IMG/VR virus record: IMGVR_UViG_3300034198_009209
Coordinates: 1 to 33,752 of that record
Reading direction: 5' to 3' (one strand)
DNA: 33,752 bases
From: a virus
Part shown: one piece after another, positions 31,559 through 33,752 of the stretch
Layout: every line of letters begins with the position of its first letter
Position numbering within the stretch: position 1 is the first letter of the stretch
The notes under the pieces: model-generated
Database searches by the model: none
What the model was told of the DNA's origin: nothing
The model's input: the letters and a program-made list of their open reading frames with translations, nothing else
Position numbers and translations under genes: made by a program

Positions 31559-32644
31559 ATGGCAAAATCTGATTTGCTAAAAGAAGCAATTGCTGATGCA
31601 CGTGCTGTTAAAGAAACTGCATTAGCAAACGCAAAAATCGCACTTCAAGAAGCTTTTGCACCAAGACTTGAAAGAATGTTGTCAAACAAACTACAAATGG
31701 AAGTCGACGGCGAAGAAGAAATGGAAGCTACACCAGAAATGGATATGGATGCTGAAATGGATATGGATGCTGGTGCTGAAGTAGAAGGTGGTGATGAGTT
31801 TAATTGGGTAGATAACGATCTATCTGCAGAAGTAGGCGGAACAACCTATGATTTTGAAGTTGGCATGGCTGGCGGTGAAGAAGAAATGGAAATGGGAGCA
31901 GAAGAAGAGCTTCCAGCTGAAGAACCTGAAACCGAAACAGGTGAGTATGAAGACATGGCTGAAGAATTAGATCTAGATGAAATTATTCGTGAGCTAGAAG
32001 AAACATTACCGGCTGATGACATGGTTGAACCAATGGGAGAAGGCTATGATGATGTAGATCTAGAAGAGTCATTGAAATCTTCAGGTATCGGAAAAGGCTC
32101 AGGCAAACCATCATATGGTAAAAAAGCTAAAGCTATTTACGAACAAGAAGAGGAAGAAGAAGAAGATTATACAGATGAATCAATTGATGAAATCATTGAA
32201 GCAATTCTTCGTGAAGAAGATGGAATGGAAGATGCGGAAGAACCAGCAATGGAACAAATAGAAGCTGAATTAGATGCAACGAAAGAAGAACTAGGCGAAG
32301 CATATCGTACAGTTAAACATCTTAAGAACATCATTAATGAAGTGAATCTTCTTAACGCTAAACTTCTTTACACAAACAAATTGTTCCGTAATTTTGAGTT
32401 GAATGAAGCACAGAAAATGAAAGTAATTGAAAATTTCGATCGCGCAGGCAACACAAGAGAAGTAAAATTAGTATTTAGTACATTGGCTGAATCATTTAAC
32501 CGACCAACTAAAAAGCGTGTTGTTAAAGAGTCATATGCATCTCGACCAGTTGCAACTACAGCTCCAAGAAAAGAAACAACGCAAGTTTTATCAGAAGGTT
32601 TTGAATTAGCTAACCGTTGGAAAAAATTAGCAGGATTGCTATAA
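31559..32644 (+). CDS. 22: Prohead scaffold/core protein, T4 gp22-like
   Basis: A 361-residue, extremely acidic protein directly before the capsid gene, the position of T4 gp22 (269 residues). The N-terminal ~45 residues are a basic/Ala-rich helix ('MAKSDLLKEAIADARAVKE', with an L-x-E at 7-9). Residues ~50-235 are dominated by Glu, Asp and Met, including a duplicated 'EMDMDA'. The C-terminal part from ~235 is helical, with 'NLLNAKLLYTNKLFRNF' near 262-278. Scaffold fills the prohead and is degraded by gp21 before DNA entry; many (I/L)-x-E sites are present. Codon choice (more CTT, GGT, AAC) differs from upstream genes, in keeping with high expression. It has the window's best ribosome-binding site. 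Confidence 0.85.
   Translation: MAKSDLLKEAIADARAVKETALANAKIALQEAFAPRLERMLSNKLQMEVDGEEEMEATPEMDMDAEMDMDAGAEVEGGDEFNWVDNDLSAEVGGTTYDFEVGMAGGEEEMEMGAEEELPAEEPETETGEYEDMAEELDLDEIIRELEETLPADDMVEPMGEGYDDVDLEESLKSSGIGKGSGKPSYGKKAKAIYEQEEEEEEDYTDESIDEIIEAILREEDGMEDAEEPAMEQIEAELDATKEELGEAYRTVKHLKNIINEVNLLNAKLLYTNKLFRNFELNEAQKMKVIENFDRAGNTREVKLVFSTLAESFNRPTKKRVVKESYASRPVATTAPRKETTQVLSEGFELANRWKKLAGLL
31736..31771 (+). repeat. 18-bp perfect tandem duplication in scaffold gene
   Basis: Two adjacent identical 18-nt units (31736-31753 and 31754-31771) encode 'EMDMDA' twice. The duplication keeps the frame and lengthens the acidic region. Confidence 0.8.
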
Positions 32645-32669
32645 AATTAAAAAAAAAGGAAAACAAAAG

Positions 32670-33752
32670 ATGAGTATTTCAAATTTATTACAAACGAATG
32701 ACTTCGTCCAAAGAAACCAAGCGAAAGCTTTGGCAGGAAAATGGGAGAAGACAGGACTTTTAGAAGGTCTTAGAGGTGAGACTGAAAAAGCCGGTATGGC
32801 TCAATTGCTTGAAAACCAAGCACGTCAATTAGTAAAAGAAGCTTCTGCAACAGGTATCGCAGCTGGATCAGAAGAATGGGCAGGTGTTGCTCTTCCATTG
32901 GTTCGTCGTATTTTTGCTGAATTTGCTGCAAAAGAATTCGTTTCAGTACAACCAATGAACTTGCCATCAGGACTTATTTTCTATCTAGATTTTAAGTATG
33001 GTACAGCTCAACCTGGATTTGATAATGACAACTTGAACAGAACAGGCGATCCATTTGGTTCTCCAAATGCAGATGACTCTATGTTCGGTGTTACTACTAC
33101 AACTGGTGATCCATCAGGAGGTCTTTATGGTGCAGGTCGTTTCGGTTATTCAATTAACGAAACATCAAGTGTTGCTGCAACAATTACTACTGGTTCAATT
33201 GCTGGATCTGGATCTGTTAACTTTGATAGTGATTTTACTAGTGCATTAGGTTCTTATAAAAGAATTACTGTTGCAACTTCATCTTTACCAGGTTTAGATG
33301 TTACTGCAATCCGTTCTTTCGCATTAGTTTCTGGATCTACTCCAATCGCTAACTATGCAGCATTTACTCAATTGAATACTACAACTAATGGATCAATTGA
33401 CTTTATTATCGCAACAGGCGCTGTAACAACTGGATCTTTCTCTTTGACAGTTAAGTATAGCAAACAACCTACTGATATCACTCGTGGTGATTTTGAAGAT
33501 AACGTAGGTAGTTATGCAAATGGATATAACGTTGATATCGATATTCCAGAAGTAAACCTTGAAATGCAATCAGAACCAATTGTTGCTAAGACTCGTAAGT
33601 TGAAAGCAGTTTGGACACCTGAATTTGCTCAAGACCTTAACGCTTACCACTCAATTGATGCTGAAGCTGAATTGACTTCGATGCTTTCTGAGTATGTATC
33701 AATGGAAATTGATCTTGAAATTCTTGATATGTTGATTGCAGCAGCTCCAACA
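32670..33752 (+). CDS. 23: Major capsid protein, T4 gp23-like (5' part only)
   Basis: An open frame of 361 codons runs to the right window edge with no stop, so the C-terminus is missing. 'LPLVRRIFAEFAAKEFVSVQPM' and 'GLIFYLDFKYG' (split by 'NLPS') are the gp23 signature after the N-terminal propeptide. In T4 residues 1-65 are removed by gp21; here a similar cut is likely near residue 57 ('LVKE' followed by 'ASATG'), although the P3 residue is Val. Residues ~160-268 are rich in Ser, Thr and Gly and look like an inserted surface domain before the conserved fold resumes at 'GDFEDNVG'. AAAGGA lies 10 nt before the ATG. Codon choice is like the scaffold gene's, consistent with very high expression. 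Confidence 0.93.
   Translation, partial: MSISNLLQTNDFVQRNQAKALAGKWEKTGLLEGLRGETEKAGMAQLLENQARQLVKEASATGIAAGSEEWAGVALPLVRRIFAEFAAKEFVSVQPMNLPSGLIFYLDFKYGTAQPGFDNDNLNRTGDPFGSPNADDSMFGVTTTTGDPSGGLYGAGRFGYSINETSSVAATITTGSIAGSGSVNFDSDFTSALGSYKRITVATSSLPGLDVTAIRSFALVSGSTPIANYAAFTQLNTTTNGSIDFIIATGAVTTGSFSLTVKYSKQPTDITRGDFEDNVGSYANGYNVDIDIPEVNLEMQSEPIVAKTRKLKAVWTPEFAQDLNAYHSIDAEAELTSMLSEYVSMEIDLEILDMLIAAAPT

Noticed and set aside
33055-33249. Plus-strand 64-codon frame and the nearby minus-strand frame at 32770-32967
   Set aside because: Both are out of frame inside the capsid gene, whose signature residues are unambiguous.
1-33752. CRISPR arrays, insertion sequences, integrase or attachment sites, tRNA genes
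   Set aside because: I saw no regularly spaced repeats, no transposase or integrase motifs, no paired attachment-like repeats and no cloverleaf sequences.

Overview
The window is a strongly A+T-rich, gene-dense stretch of a tailed-phage genome with T4-like (myovirus) morphogenesis genes. All 28 genes I can support lie on the plus strand, mostly abutting or overlapping. Two clues point to a Bacteroidota (flavobacterial) host. The exported protein at 24150-24521 has a signal peptide ending in Ser-Tyr-Gly-Gln, a pattern common in that phylum. The phage-encoded ribosomal protein bS21 at 31121-31366 ends in a Bacteroidota-like C-terminus. Full Shine-Dalgarno sites are rare, which fits. The host call is an inference.

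Layout. (1) 1-9923: baseplate and tail block, starting with the 3' part of a gp6-like baseplate wedge gene, then a DNRLRE-like structural protein, a large tail protein with a LamG-like module, a collar/fibre-like protein, and two proteins sharing a C-terminal module. A terminator at 8308-8344 lies between the last two. (2) 9925-12307: a minimal kinase-like protein and a peptidoglycan-binding-domain protein that begin with the same ten-residue pattern, resembling a T4 capsid-targeting sequence. (3) 12327-17079: a DNA-metabolism island with a T7-type Holliday-junction resolvase, a DnaG-type primase with a degraded zinc finger, and a single-chain SbcD-SbcC (gp47-gp46) fusion. It contains a 188-base non-coding stretch with tandem hairpins. 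(4) 17107-22314: a large fibre-like structural protein and an 832-residue fusion of a cytidylyltransferase/NMNAT-type domain with a polynucleotide-ligase-like domain. (5) 22345-24521: an Ala/Pro-linker protein, a Cys-rich protein and a pair of small membrane proteins that look like spanins. (6) 24523-33752: packaging and head block with terminase large subunit (gp17), portal (gp20), two core-like proteins, prohead protease (gp21), two small proteins, bS21, a terminator, an acidic scaffold (gp22) and the first 361 codons of the major capsid protein (gp23).

Two themes tie the region together. First, the 9-mer ATATTTATA followed by an A-rich stretch sits in eight of the twelve gaps of 19 nt or more, 13-28 nt ahead of the next start codon, and is a good candidate for the phage's own (probably late) promoter. 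It is the reverse complement of the T4 late promoter core plus one base. Second, (I/L)-x-E sites of the type cut by T4 gp21 recur in many products, suggesting that a large set of proteins, possibly including the kinase-like and ligase-like ones, is processed in the prohead and may be carried in the capsid. The most unusual items are bS21 inside the head operon, immediately upstream of a scaffold gene with the window's only full AAGGAG site, the capsid-targeting-like tags, and the two multidomain fusions.
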